Source: Saccharopolyspora erythraea NRRL 2338
Lineage (GTDB): Bacteria; Actinomycetota; Actinomycetes; Mycobacteriales; Pseudonocardiaceae
Reading direction: 5' to 3'
Assembly (NCBI RefSeq): GCF_000062885.1
Contig: NC_009142.1
Span: 7,243,584-7,307,583, forward strand
DNA: 64,000 nucleotides
Shown: one piece after another, positions 52,402 to 60,818 of the stretch
How the letters are laid out: every line of letters begins with the position of its first letter
Numbering within the stretch: position 1 is the stretch's first letter
Notes under the pieces: model-generated
Databases searched by the model: none
What the model saw: the letters and a program-made list of their open reading frames with translations, nothing else
Told to the model about the DNA's origin: nothing
Program-made: the position numbers and the translations under genes

Positions 52402-54324
52402 GTGCCCGAAGCCCGCTGGCCCGCACTGCTGTGCGGCATCCCGCTCGCAGTCGCCGCCATGACGCCGCAGGCGGCGGCCACGCCGCAGCCGACGCCCGAG
52501 CCGCCCGGCGGGGTCTCCCAACCCGTGTTCACCGCCGAACCCGTCCGCGAGACCGTGTGGGTGGAGACCGGCCTGGACGGCGACGGTGACGGAGTCGTCG
52601 ACCGGGTGGCCGCCGACATCGCCCGGCCCGCGGGAACCGACGCGCGGGTGCCGGTGATCATGGACGCGAGCCCCTACTACTCCTGCTGCGGACGCGGCAA
52701 CGAGTCCGAGCGCAAGACCTACGACGAGCAGGGCCGCCCGGTCGGTTTCCCGCTGTTCTACGACAACTACTTCATCCCGCGCGGCTACGCGACCGTCCTG
52801 GTCGACCTCGCGGGCACGAACCGCTCGCAGGGCTGCGTCGACGTCGGCGGCCCGTCCGACGTCACCTCCGCCCGCGCGGTGGTCGACTGGCTCAACGGCC
52901 GCGCCAAGGGGTTCGACAGCGCCGACGGCGGCAGGCCGGTCGAGGCGCCGTGGACGACCGGCGACGTCGGCATGATCGGCAAGTCCTACGACGGGACCAT
53001 CGCCAACGGGGTCGCCGCCACCGGCGTCGAGGGGCTGCGGACCATCGTGCCGATCGGCGCGATCAGCTCCTGGTACGACTACTACCGCTCCGACGGCGTC
53101 TCGTTCGGCTTCGACCCGGTCGGGCTCGCCCGGACCGTCGAGGAGGGCGGCAGGCCGGACTGCGACGCGGCCAAGCAGGACCTGGTCGACGGCGCACCGG
53201 CGAACGGCGACATGACTCCACTGTGGAGCGAGCGGAACCACGTCCCCGACGCGGGCAACGTGCGGGCGAGCGTGTTCGCCGTGCACGGGCAGGGCGACCT
53301 CAACGTCAAGATGGTCCAGTTCGGACAGTGGTGGGACGCGCTGGCCCGCGGCGGCGTCGAGCGCAGGGTATGGCTGAGCCAGACCGGCCACGTCGACCCG
53401 TTCGACTTCCGGCGCGAGGAGTGGGTGCGCACGCTGCACCGCTGGTTCGACCACTACCTGCTCGGCATGGACGACGGCGTCGAGAAGGAGGCCGCCGCCA
53501 GCGTCGAACGGGCACCGGACGTGTGGAGCGACGAACCGGTCTGGGGCGGCGAGCAGGCCCGGCCCACGACGCTGCACCCGCGACCGGGTTCGACCGGCGG
53601 ACTCGGCGAGCTCGGCCCGGAACCGGGACAGGGCAGCGCTTCGTTCACCGACGACCCGGGCCTCGGCGAGTACGACTGGGCCGCTCGGCCGGACCAGCCC
53701 TCCCCGGCGAGGGCGCTGTTCACCACGGGCCCGCTCCAGCGGGACACGCGGATCGCGGGAACCGGCTCGGTGACCGTCGCGGCCACCCCGGGCACCGACA
53801 CCGCGCACCTCTCGGCGATGCTCGTCGACTACGGCCCCGCCACCACGCGCGACTACCTCGGCCAGGGCGAGGGCATCCGCGACACGGCGACGGAGTCCTG
53901 CTGGGGCGAAAGCCGTCCCGGCGACGACGCCTGCTACACCGACACCGAGGCGACCAGGTCCGATGTGGACTTCGAGATCATCGCCCGCGGCTGGGCCGAC
54001 CTGGCCAACCACGAGTCGCTGTCCGAGGAGCGGCCGCTGCGGCCGGGAACCCCGTACGAGATGACGTTCCGGCTCGCGACCACCGACCACGTCGTGCCCG
54101 CAGGGCACCGGCTCGCGCTGATCATCGGCGGTACCGACAAGGAGTTCATCGTCGCCCCGCCCCGGCCCGGCGAGATCGGCCTGGACATCTCGGGGACCTC
54201 GGTCACGCTGCCGGTCGTCGGCGGCGCATCGCCGCACATCACGGCGACGACCCCGGCGGCGCCGCCGGTCGTGCGGCCGGACCGCGCACCGCAGCAGCCG
54301 GACGTGCAGCTCAACCGCCCGTAG
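52402..54324 (+). CDS. Secreted X-Pro dipeptidyl-peptidase / CocE-NonD family hydrolase
   Basis: A 640-residue serine hydrolase. A signal peptide is likely (ALLCGIPLAVAAMTPQAAA, cleavage near residue 26). The alpha/beta-hydrolase domain has the nucleophile Ser195 in GMIGKSYDGTIANGVA, PYYSCCGRGN near the oxyanion region, and the catalytic His in SQTGHVDPF. The C-terminal jelly roll (PepX_C, about 430-620) contains AGTGSVTVAATPGTDTAHLS and PAGHRLALIIGGTD. Family members remove Xaa-Pro dipeptides or hydrolyse esters; an exported peptidase fits the neighbouring secreted protease. GTG 52402 follows GGAGG. Confidence 0.9.
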   Translation: MPEARWPALLCGIPLAVAAMTPQAAATPQPTPEPPGGVSQPVFTAEPVRETVWVETGLDGDGDGVVDRVAADIARPAGTDARVPVIMDASPYYSCCGRGNESERKTYDEQGRPVGFPLFYDNYFIPRGYATVLVDLAGTNRSQGCVDVGGPSDVTSARAVVDWLNGRAKGFDSADGGRPVEAPWTTGDVGMIGKSYDGTIANGVAATGVEGLRTIVPIGAISSWYDYYRSDGVSFGFDPVGLARTVEEGGRPDCDAAKQDLVDGAPANGDMTPLWSERNHVPDAGNVRASVFAVHGQGDLNVKMVQFGQWWDALARGGVERRVWLSQTGHVDPFDFRREEWVRTLHRWFDHYLLGMDDGVEKEAAASVERAPDVWSDEPVWGGEQARPTTLHPRPGSTGGLGELGPEPGQGSASFTDDPGLGEYDWAARPDQPSPARALFTTGPLQRDTRIAGTGSVTVAATPGTDTAHLSAMLVDYGPATTRDYLGQGEGIRDTATESCWGESRPGDDACYTDTEATRSDVDFEIIARGWADLANHESLSEERPLRPGTPYEMTFRLATTDHVVPAGHRLALIIGGTDKEFIVAPPRPGEIGLDISGTSVTLPVVGGASPHITATTPAAPPVVRPDRAPQQPDVQLNRP

Positions 54325-54333
54325 CGCGCACGC

Positions 54334-54368
54334 GGGGTGTGCCGGCTTCCCCGGAACCGGCACACCCC
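54334..54368. terminator. Strong hairpin terminator
   Basis: GGGGTGTGCCGG (54334-54345) pairs perfectly with CCGGCACACCCC (54357-54368) around an 11-base loop, ten bases after the X-Pro peptidase stop. No U-tract. Confidence 0.85.
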
Positions 54369-54383
54369 TGCTGCGTGGACGGC

Positions 54384-54417
54384 GGAGCCGGACCGGGTCG
54401 CACCCCGGCCCGGCTCC
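54384..54417. terminator. Second hairpin between convergent secreted-enzyme genes
   Basis: GGAGCCGG (54384-54391) pairs with CCGGCTCC (54410-54417), with further CCGGG/CCCGG pairing inside. With the preceding hairpin it separates the convergent peptidase and protease transcripts. Confidence 0.6.
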
Positions 54418-54437
54418 GGTTGTGCCAGGGCCTGCTT

Positions 54438-54492
54438 GAAAAGCGGCGTCAGCCGCTTGCGGTGTGGAACCCGCTCGCACCGCTACGCAGAC
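54438..54492. repeat. Dispersed hairpin repeat, copy 2
   Basis: AAGCGGC-GTCA-GCCGCTT (54440-54457) forms a perfect 7-bp stem, followed by GCGGTGTGGAACCCGCTCGC and ACCGCTACGCAGACC. It is related to the element at 48828-48892. It sits just downstream of the secreted protease gene, as copy 1 sits downstream of the GH3 gene. Confidence 0.65.
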
Positions 54493-54509
54493 CACTCCTG
54501 GAACATCCG

Positions 54510-55634
54510 CTAACCCCTGACCAGGCTCAGGCCGTAGGCGCTCAGCGCCTCGTTGACGGGCTGGAAGTAGGTCGTGCCGCCCGAGCTGCAGTTGCCCGAG
54601 CCGCCCGAGGTCATGCCCTGGGCCTGGTTGCCGCTGATGAAGGAGCCACCGGAGTCACCCGGCTCGGCGCAGACGTTGGTGCGGGTCAGGCCGTAGACCG
54701 TGCCTTCCGCGTAGCGGACGGTCTGGTTCAGCGCCTGCACGCTGCCGCAGTGCCAGCCGGTCGTGGAACCGGAACGGCAGATCGAGCTGCCCACCGGCGC
54801 CGCCGACGAGCCCGACACCACGCGGGCCGAGCCGTTGTAGAGGTTCACCCACGGCTGCGGCGTCCAGTTCGAGTTCACCGAGACCCAGGCGTAGTCGTTG
54901 TTCGGGAAGGACGAACCCTGGAACGAGCCCATGGCGACCTGGTTGTAGCCGGAGACCGCCGTGCCGCGGGTACCGCAGTGCCCGGCGGTGACGAAGCCCG
55001 CCTGGCCGGAGGACGAGCGCACCGAGAAGCCCACCGAGCAGCGTCCGCCCATGTAGTAGGCGTCGCCGCCGACCACGTTGTAGAGCGGGCGCGGCGACTC
55101 GGCGACCTCCTGCACGCGCACCGAGTCACCGGCGGCCTTCGCCTTGTCCAGGAAGGCGTCGGTCGCGGCGTCGCGCCCGTTGACGGAGACGACCACGCTG
55201 CTGCTGGGCACGTCGACGTACCAGCCGGTCACCGAGGCGGGCGCCGCAGCGTCCATCGCGTCCAGCGCCGCCTTGGTGGCGTCCAGTTCGCGCAGGCTGT
55301 TCGGCACGACCGCGGCCTCGGCTCCCGCCGCCCGCACCTTCGCCGCATCGGCCTGCTCGGTCACCCCGACGACGAGCTTGCCGCGCGCCGCGTCGAAGTA
55401 GGAACCGCCGAAGCTCTCGCCCAGCGAGCGGCTCAGCTCGGCGTCGGCCCGCATCGCCGTGGCCTCCTGCGCCAGCCGCGCGTGCGCCTGCTGGGCGGAG
55501 ATGCCGAGGTCGCGCTCCATCGCCGCGACGAGGTCGGGCGACACCGGCTCGGCGCCGACGGTTGGTGCGCCGATCGCGGCGATGGTGCCCGCCGCGAGCA
55601 CGGCCACACCGGCCAGCCGAATTGTTCGCTTCAT
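54510..55634 (-). CDS. Secreted S1 serine protease, streptogrisin/alpha-lytic type
   Basis: A 374-residue prepro-enzyme. The signal peptide is MKRTIRLAGVAVLAAGTIAA ending near AIGA or VGA (about 23-28). A pro-region (about 30-185) includes the alpha-lytic protease prodomain pattern (GAEAAVVPNSLRELDATKAA). The mature part from about 186 has the triad His219 in TAGHC, Asp247 in NNDYAW and Ser328 in EPGDSGGS, plus three paired cysteines. The pro-region acts as an intramolecular chaperone in this family. ATG 55634 has GGGAGACG upstream. Confidence 0.94.
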   Translation of the reverse strand: MKRTIRLAGVAVLAAGTIAAIGAPTVGAEPVSPDLVAAMERDLGISAQQAHARLAQEATAMRADAELSRSLGESFGGSYFDAARGKLVVGVTEQADAAKVRAAGAEAAVVPNSLRELDATKAALDAMDAAAPASVTGWYVDVPSSSVVVSVNGRDAATDAFLDKAKAAGDSVRVQEVAESPRPLYNVVGGDAYYMGGRCSVGFSVRSSSGQAGFVTAGHCGTRGTAVSGYNQVAMGSFQGSSFPNNDYAWVSVNSNWTPQPWVNLYNGSARVVSGSSAAPVGSSICRSGSTTGWHCGSVQALNQTVRYAEGTVYGLTRTNVCAEPGDSGGSFISGNQAQGMTSGGSGNCSSGGTTYFQPVNEALSAYGLSLVRG

Positions 55635-56135
55635 GATTCGTCTCCCTAGATCCGTGGTTGGGGACCACCCGCGCGAGCGGACTTCTGGTCCGCGGGCGCG
55701 CAGGAGTTGTGGAAAACAAATGCGGTGAAGGGCGGAGTTCGCGGTCTACCGGTGATCAGCCGGGCGTCGTTCGCTCCGCACGTGAACGGGGAATCCGGGC
55801 CACCAGAGGAGAAGGCGGTCCGGGGTCGGGCGCCCGGTCGGGGAACCGGTCCCGTGCCATTCAGGACAGTAAGAATTCCCTGCGCACAGGAGAAGCCGCC
55901 ATTCAGCCCATTCCGGTGATACAGGACACGTTCGGCCCAGCCGCGCGGCAGTGCATCCGACCACGGCGGCACCTCGGCCTCCCGGCACTACATCCGACCG
56001 CGGCGGCACCTCGGCCTCCCGGCGGTACATCCTCCCGCGGCGGTACATCCGGCCCTGCGCGCCTGGCCCGGCGAGCCCGCTCCACGACGACACGTCCGGT
56101 CCGGCGCGGCAGCGCGCGGTCGTATCCTCGGCGCC
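55635..56135. other. Intergenic region with protease leader hairpin and direct repeats
   Basis: A 501-bp gap between the divergent protease and Maf genes; no gene is supported. On the protease side GCGGAC-TTCTG-GTCCGC (55677-55693) would form a hairpin in the message leader. The Maf side holds the 37-bp direct repeats listed separately. TATCCT just before the Maf GTG could be a -10 box of a leaderless transcript. Confidence 0.5.
55954..56050. repeat. 37-bp direct repeats upstream of maf
   Basis: A unit beginning CATCCGACC(A/G)CGGCGGCAC and ending CTCGGCCTCCCGGC starts at 55954 and again at 55991. A third start CATCCTCCCGCGGCGGTA at 56028 and a fourth CATCCGG at 56046 are truncated. Periods are 37, 37 and 18 bp. 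Confidence 0.85.
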
Positions 56136-56771
56136 GTGCGCTTCGTCCTCGCCTCGGCCTCCCCCGCCCGCCTGTCCGTGCTCCGCTCCGCCGGGATCGA
56201 CCCGCTGGTGCGGGTCTCCGGCGTCGACGAGGACGCGGTGGCCGCGGGCCTGACCGACCCGACTCCGCCGGAGCTGGTGACCGCGCTGGCCGCGGCCAAG
56301 GCCGAGGCCGTCCTGCCCGCGGTCGCCGCCGAGGCGCCCGACGCGGTGGTCGTCGGCTGCGACTCGATGCTGTCGGCGCCCGACGGCGAGATCGTCGGCA
56401 AGCCCGGTACGCCGCAGGCCGCCGCCGAGCGGTGGCGCAAGGCCGCGGGCCGGTCCGGCGAACTGCTGACCGGGCACGCCGTGGTGGTGCTGCGCGGCGG
56501 TGAGGTCGTGGCCCGCACGCAGGGACACCTGGCCACCACGGTCCGGTTCTCCGAGCCCACCGAGGCCGAGCTGGACGCCTACATCGCCACCGGCGAGCCG
56601 CTGCACGTGGCGGGCGGTTTCACCCTGGAGGGCTTCGGGGGCTGGTTCATCGAGGGTGTCGACGGCGACCCGTCGAGCGTGCTGGGCATCAGCCTGCCGC
56701 TGACCCGCAAACTGCTGGCCGAGGTCGGGGTGAGCGTGGTGACGCTGTGGGGTCCTCCGGTAGCGCGCTGA
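56136..56771 (+). CDS. maf: Maf-type nucleoside triphosphate pyrophosphatase
   Basis: A 211-residue Maf/HAM1-like enzyme that hydrolyses non-canonical nucleotides such as m5UTP or dTTP. FVLASASPARLSVLRSAGID binds phosphate; VVVGCDSMLSAPDGEIVGKP contains the conserved acidic residues; ISLPLTRKLLAE ends the fold. In mycobacteria the gene lies near accA3 and the accD5-accE5 pair; here accA3 is two genes downstream but accD5/accE5 are absent. The GTG at 56136 has no ribosome site, consistent with leaderless translation. Confidence 0.94.
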   Translation: MRFVLASASPARLSVLRSAGIDPLVRVSGVDEDAVAAGLTDPTPPELVTALAAAKAEAVLPAVAAEAPDAVVVGCDSMLSAPDGEIVGKPGTPQAAAERWRKAAGRSGELLTGHAVVVLRGGEVVARTQGHLATTVRFSEPTEAELDAYIATGEPLHVAGGFTLEGFGGWFIEGVDGDPSSVLGISLPLTRKLLAEVGVSVVTLWGPPVAR

Positions 56772-56860
56772 CGCGCCCTTCGCGGCGTTCGAGTGAACAC
56801 GAACACAATTCGGTTACCGGGGAATGGCGCCGCCGCACCCGGCGGTTACAACTGTCCGCG

Positions 56861-56941
56861 ATGGAAACCTACCGGCGCATCTACCTGACCGAGCGCCTGC
56901 ACGTCGATCTGCGGCGGCAGGCCAGTTCCATCTGTCCGTAG
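56861..56941 (+). CDS. Short cysteine-ending leader peptide upstream of the symporter
   Basis: A 26-codon ORF, METYRRIY then LTERLHVDLRRQ and ending ASSICP-stop. It matches the style of the actinobacterial putative leader peptides with an R(R/L)HVDLxR core and a terminal Cys, which precede sulfur-metabolism genes and are thought to sense cysteine supply during translation. TTACAACT just before the ATG could be a -10 box, making the ORF leaderless. It ends 95 bp before the symporter gene, and a perfect palindrome lies in between. Control by cysteine is inferred from family resemblance. Confidence 0.7.
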   Translation: METYRRIYLTERLHVDLRRQASSICP

Positions 56942-56993
56942 TCGGCGAAAGACCCGCCCGCCGCCGGCCGACCGGCCCGCGGCAGAGCCGACC

Positions 56994-57011
56994 CCGGCGC
57001 GATCGCGCCGG
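56994..57011 (+). promoter_or_regulatory. Perfect 18-bp palindrome between leader peptide and symporter
   Basis: CCGGCGCGATCGCGCCGG lies 25 bp before the symporter start codon. In RNA it can fold on itself and hide the nearby ribosome site region, or act as an attenuator whose folding depends on ribosome position on the leader ORF. GCCGGCCGACCGGCC further upstream offers a competing hairpin. Confidence 0.5.
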
Positions 57012-57036
57012 CCTTCGCGACTTACGGGAGATCCTC

Positions 57037-58386
57037 GTGTCCACATCCACCGCCCAGGAGAACCGGCGCGCACCGCGCTTCAACCCCAGGGTGTTCGCCG
57101 TGGCGGTCGTCGCCTCGCTCGTGCTCGGCGCGCTGCTGGGCTGGATCGCCAAGACGACCGGGGCGAGCTGGCTGGTCACCGTCCTCGACACCATCGGCTC
57201 GGTCTTCACCAGCCTGCTCACCTTCACCGTGCTGCCGCTGATCTTCACCGCGATCGTGGTCGGCATCAACAGCCTGCGGTCGGTCGGCGGAGGCCGCACC
57301 GCCGCCCGGCTCGGCGGCAAGACCGCGCTGTGGTTCGCCGCCACCTCGCTCGTCGCGGTGCTGATCGGCATCGCCCTCGCCGCGTTGTTCCAGCCCGGTC
57401 GCGGCCTGGTGATCGAACCCGACCCGGCCAAGCTCTCCGCCATCGGCGAGAAGACGCACGGCTCGTGGCTCGACCTGGTCAACGGCCTGGTCCCGCAGAA
57501 CCTGGTCAGCGCCTTCGCCGAGGGCGAGACGCTGCAGGTGGTGTTCGTGGCGCTGCTGATCGGCGCCGCCAGCTACAGCCTCGGCGACAAGGCCGAACCG
57601 TTCGTGAACTTCAACCGCTCGGCCTTCGAGGTCATCCAGCGGGTCCTCGGCTGGATCATCCGGCTCGCCCCGATCGGCACCCTCGGCCTGATCGGCAACG
57701 CCGTCGCCACCTACGGCAACGAGTTCTTCACCCCGCTGCTGAAGCTGATCGCCGCGGTCTACGTCGCGTGCGCGCTGGTGCTGTTCGTCGTCTACCCGCT
57801 GCTGCTGCGGTTCGTCGCCGGCGTCAGCCCGGTCCGCTTCTTCGCCAAGACCTGGACCGTGCTGCAGTTCGCGTTCGTCTCCCGCTCCTCCAGCGCGACG
57901 CTGCCGCTGAGCAGGCAGGCCGCCGAGAACCTCGGCGTCGACCGCTCGTACGCCAACTTCGCGGTGCCGCTGGCGACCACGACGAAGATGGACGGCTGCG
58001 CGGCGATCTACCCCGCGATCGGCTCGATGTTCATCGCGAACCTCTTCGGCATCCACCTGGGTCCGGCCCAGTACCTGACGATCATCGCGGTCGCCGTCTT
58101 CGGCGCCATCGCCACCGCCGGTGTGACCGGCTGGTTCACCATGCTGACGCTGACCGTCGGTGCGCTGGGCTTCCCGCCCGAGGTGGTGGCCACCGGCATC
58201 GCGATCGCCTACGCGGTCGACCCGATCCTCGACATGATGCGCACCGCGACCAACGTCGCGGGCCAGATCGTGGTCCCGACCGTGGTGGCCCGCACCGAGG
58301 GACTGCTCGACGACGAGGTGCTGGCGGCTCCCAGCGCCCCGCCGCTGCTGGACGACTCCTCGGAAGCGCGCCTGGCCAGGGCCTGA
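57037..58386 (+). CDS. Dicarboxylate/amino acid:cation symporter (DAACS), possible cystine transporter
   Basis: A 449-residue carrier of the glutamate-transporter family with about eight helices and two re-entrant loops. The serine-rich hairpin is FVSRSSSATLPLSRQAAENL; the cation/substrate motif reads TTTKMDGCAAIYPAIG; the last motif is DPILDMMRTATNVAGQIVVP, where Gln replaces the Asp usual in glutamate carriers, as expected for a different substrate. The upstream cysteine-type leader peptide suggests L-cystine (TcyP-like), but dicarboxylates or other amino acids remain possible. GTG 57037 has GGGAGAT upstream. Confidence 0.88.
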   Translation: MSTSTAQENRRAPRFNPRVFAVAVVASLVLGALLGWIAKTTGASWLVTVLDTIGSVFTSLLTFTVLPLIFTAIVVGINSLRSVGGGRTAARLGGKTALWFAATSLVAVLIGIALAALFQPGRGLVIEPDPAKLSAIGEKTHGSWLDLVNGLVPQNLVSAFAEGETLQVVFVALLIGAASYSLGDKAEPFVNFNRSAFEVIQRVLGWIIRLAPIGTLGLIGNAVATYGNEFFTPLLKLIAAVYVACALVLFVVYPLLLRFVAGVSPVRFFAKTWTVLQFAFVSRSSSATLPLSRQAAENLGVDRSYANFAVPLATTTKMDGCAAIYPAIGSMFIANLFGIHLGPAQYLTIIAVAVFGAIATAGVTGWFTMLTLTVGALGFPPEVVATGIAIAYAVDPILDMMRTATNVAGQIVVPTVVARTEGLLDDEVLAAPSAPPLLDDSSEARLARA

Positions 58387-58401
58387 CCCACGACGCCGCG
58401 A

Positions 58402-58430
58402 GCGGCCCCGCCCGACCTGGGCGGGGCCGC
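58402..58430 (+). terminator. Hairpin terminator after the symporter gene
   Basis: GCGGCCCCGCCC (58402-58413) and GGGCGGGGCCGC (58419-58430) form a perfect 12-bp stem with a five-base loop, 16 bases after the symporter stop codon, followed by TTCGCG. Confidence 0.88.
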
Positions 58431-58526
58431 TTCGCGTTCGCGGCCCCGTCTCGCCGGAAACCGGGCCCGCCGCTGGTCAGCGCCTAGACTCGGCTGCGTA
58501 TCCGGTGCTCTGTAGGGGAGGCCGCC

Positions 58527-60320
58527 GTGGCCCAGCAGGACGTCCAGGACACCCGTGAACGCACCGCGCCGCTGCGCAAGGTGTTGGTGGCGAATCGGGG
58601 TGAGATCGCGGTGCGGGTGATCCGGGCTTGCCGGGATGTGGGGGTGGGCAGTGTGGCGGTGTATGCGGAGCCGGATGTGGATGCGGTGTTCGTGCGGTTG
58701 GCCGATGAGGCGTTCGGGTTGGGTGGGTCGACGGCGGCGGAGTCGTATCTGGACATCGGCAAGGTGATCGATGCGGCGCAGCGCTCAGGGGCGGATGCGG
58801 TGCATCCGGGGTATGGGTTCTTGTCGGAGAACGCGGATTTCGCGCAGGCGGTGCTGGATGCGGGTCTGGTGTGGGTGGGTCCGTCGCCGGAGGCGATCCG
58901 GGTGTTGGGGGACAAGGTGACCGCGCGGCGGATCGCGTTGGAGGTGGGGGCGCCGTTGGTGCCGGGGACCGAGGAGCCGGCGTCGGGTGCTGATGAGGTG
59001 GTGGCGTTCGCTGAGGAGCACGGGTTGCCGGTGGCGATCAAGGCGGCGTTCGGTGGTGGGGGCCGGGGGTTGAAGGTGGCGCGCAGCCTGGAGGAGATTC
59101 CGGGGTTGTTCGAGTCGGCGGTGCGGGAGGCCGAGGCGGCGTTCGGTCGGGGTGAGTGTTTCGTGGAGCGGTATCTGGACCGGCCGCGGCATGTGGAGGC
59201 TCAGGTGCTGGCGGATCGCCATGGTGGTGTGGTGGTGGTGGGGACGCGGGATTGTTCGTTGCAGCGGCGGCATCAGAAGTTGGTGGAGGAGGCTCCGGCG
59301 CCGTTTTTGAGCGAGGAGCAGCGGGAGCGGATCCATACCGCGGCGCGGGAGATCTGTGCGCGGGCGGGTTATGCCGGTGCCGGGACGGTGGAGTTCTTGG
59401 TGGGTGCGGACGGGACGATCTCGTTTTTGGAGGTCAACACGCGGTTGCAGGTGGAGCATCCGGTGTCGGAGGAGACCACGGGGCTGGATCTGGTGGTCGA
59501 GCAGTTGCGGATCGCGGCGGGTGAGCGGTTGTGGTTGCGGGAGGATCCGGTGCCGGTGGGGCATGCGATCGAGTTCCGGATCAACGGGGAGGATCCGGGG
59601 CGGGATTTCCTGCCGGCGCCGGGTACGGTGCGGCGATTCGTGGTGCCGTCGGGTCCGGGGGTGCGGGTGGATGCGGGGGTGGAGTCCGGGAGTGTGATCG
59701 GGGGGCAGTTCGACTCGTTGTTGGCCAAGGTGATCGTGTGGGGGCGGGATCGGGCGCAGGCGTTGGCGCGGTCGCGGCGGGTGCTGGCCGAGATGCGGGT
59801 GGAGGGGCTGGCCACGGTGTTGCCGTTTCACCGGGCGGTGGTGGCCGATCCGGCGTTCACCGCCGAGGACGGGTTCGGGGTGCACACGCGGTGGATCGAG
59901 ACCGAGTTCGACAACACGCTGCCGCCGTTCGACGGTGCGAGCGAGGCCGAGGCGGGGGTGGGGCGGCGGACGGTGGTGGTCGAGGTCGGTGGTCGTCGGT
60001 TGGAGGTGTCGCTGCCGGCTGATCTCACGCCCGCGGCGGCGCCGGCCGGGGGTGCGGGGCGGCCGCGGCGGCGGTCGGCCGGCGGTGGTGGTGCGGGCTC
60101 GTCGGGGGATGCGGTGACCGCGCCGATGCAGGGCACGCTGGTCAAGCTGGTGGTGGCCGAGGGCGACCGGGTCAGCGCGGGGGACGAGATCGCGGTGCTG
60201 GAGGCGATGAAGATGGAGAACCCGGTGCTGGCGCACAAGGACGGCACCGTCACCGGACTGACCGCCCAGCCCGGCGCCACCCTCACCCGAGGCAGCACCC
60301 TCTGCGAACTCAAGGACTGA
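58527..60320 (+). CDS. accA3: Acetyl-/propionyl-CoA carboxylase biotin-carboxylase and carrier subunit
   Basis: A 597-residue alpha subunit of acyl-CoA carboxylase. [20 protein letters not shown] opens the biotin carboxylase; [15 protein letters not shown] is the ATP-grasp loop; [20 protein letters not shown] the catalytic region; the carrier domain ends with EAMKMEN, biotinyl-Lys562. It makes carboxybiotin for malonyl- or methylmalonyl-CoA formation with a beta subunit encoded elsewhere. GTG 58527 has GGGGAGG upstream. From about 58580 to 60100 codon use switches to TTG, GGG, CGG and GTG, while both ends use normal CTG/GGC/GTC, giving a mosaic gene. Confidence 0.95.
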   Translation: MAQQDVQDTRERTAPLRKVLVANRGEIAVRVIRACRDVGVGSVAVYAEPDVDAVFVRLADEAFGLGGSTAAESYLDIGKVIDAAQRSGADAVHPGYGFLSENADFAQAVLDAGLVWVGPSPEAIRVLGDKVTARRIALEVGAPLVPGTEEPASGADEVVAFAEEHGLPVAIKAAFGGGGRGLKVARSLEEIPGLFESAVREAEAAFGRGECFVERYLDRPRHVEAQVLADRHGGVVVVGTRDCSLQRRHQKLVEEAPAPFLSEEQRERIHTAAREICARAGYAGAGTVEFLVGADGTISFLEVNTRLQVEHPVSEETTGLDLVVEQLRIAAGERLWLREDPVPVGHAIEFRINGEDPGRDFLPAPGTVRRFVVPSGPGVRVDAGVESGSVIGGQFDSLLAKVIVWGRDRAQALARSRRVLAEMRVEGLATVLPFHRAVVADPAFTAEDGFGVHTRWIETEFDNTLPPFDGASEAEAGVGRRTVVVEVGGRRLEVSLPADLTPAAAPAGGAGRPRRRSAGGGGAGSSGDAVTAPMQGTLVKLVVAEGDRVSAGDEIAVLEAMKMENPVLAHKDGTVTGLTAQPGATLTRGSTLCELKD

Positions 60321-60350
60321 CCACCCCGTTCGGCGGCCTACGATGGGACC

Positions 60351-60716
60351 GTGGGCAAGCAGCGCGACCTGCGGGTCGGCGACCGGGAACGCGAGCTGGC
60401 GATGGAACTGCTCGGCAGGCACATGTCCGCGGGCAGGCTGGAGGTCGACGAGTACGACCAGCGCTGCGTCCGGGCCGCCTCCGCCCGCTACGCCTCCGAA
60501 CTCGACGCGCTCTTCGACGACCTGCCTTCGCCTCGGCCGTCCGACCACGCACCGGTACCGGTGCGGCCGGCCCCCGCGTCCCGCACCGGCAACGTGGTGC
60601 TCGTGGCGTGCGTGGGCGCGATGCTGGTGTTCCTCGCGATCGTGGTCAAGCAACCGGCTTTCGTGGTGCTGCTGGTGCTGGCGTTCGGGCTGTGGTTCGC
60701 CCGCGGCCGCCGGTGA
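60351..60716 (+). CDS. DUF1707 membrane protein
   Basis: A 121-residue protein. The N-terminal DUF1707 motif (LRVGDRERELAMELLGRHMS, then GRLEVDEYDQRCVRAASAR, DELDALFDDLP-like) is SHOCT-like and typical of actinobacteria. Two hydrophobic segments at about 80-115 form a membrane hairpin at the C-terminus. TACGAT lies six bases before the GTG, so translation is probably leaderless. Function unknown. It stands 30 bp after accA3. Confidence 0.88.
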   Translation: MGKQRDLRVGDRERELAMELLGRHMSAGRLEVDEYDQRCVRAASARYASELDALFDDLPSPRPSDHAPVPVRPAPASRTGNVVLVACVGAMLVFLAIVVKQPAFVVLLVLAFGLWFARGRR

Positions 60717-60818
60717 GTCCCGCCGCGCGACACCCCCGCGTGAGCTGAGTCGCAGCGCACGACGCGTTCTCGCCTGAGCTCCACCGGGTGCGCCGGGCGT
60801 TTCGCTACGGTGAACCCC

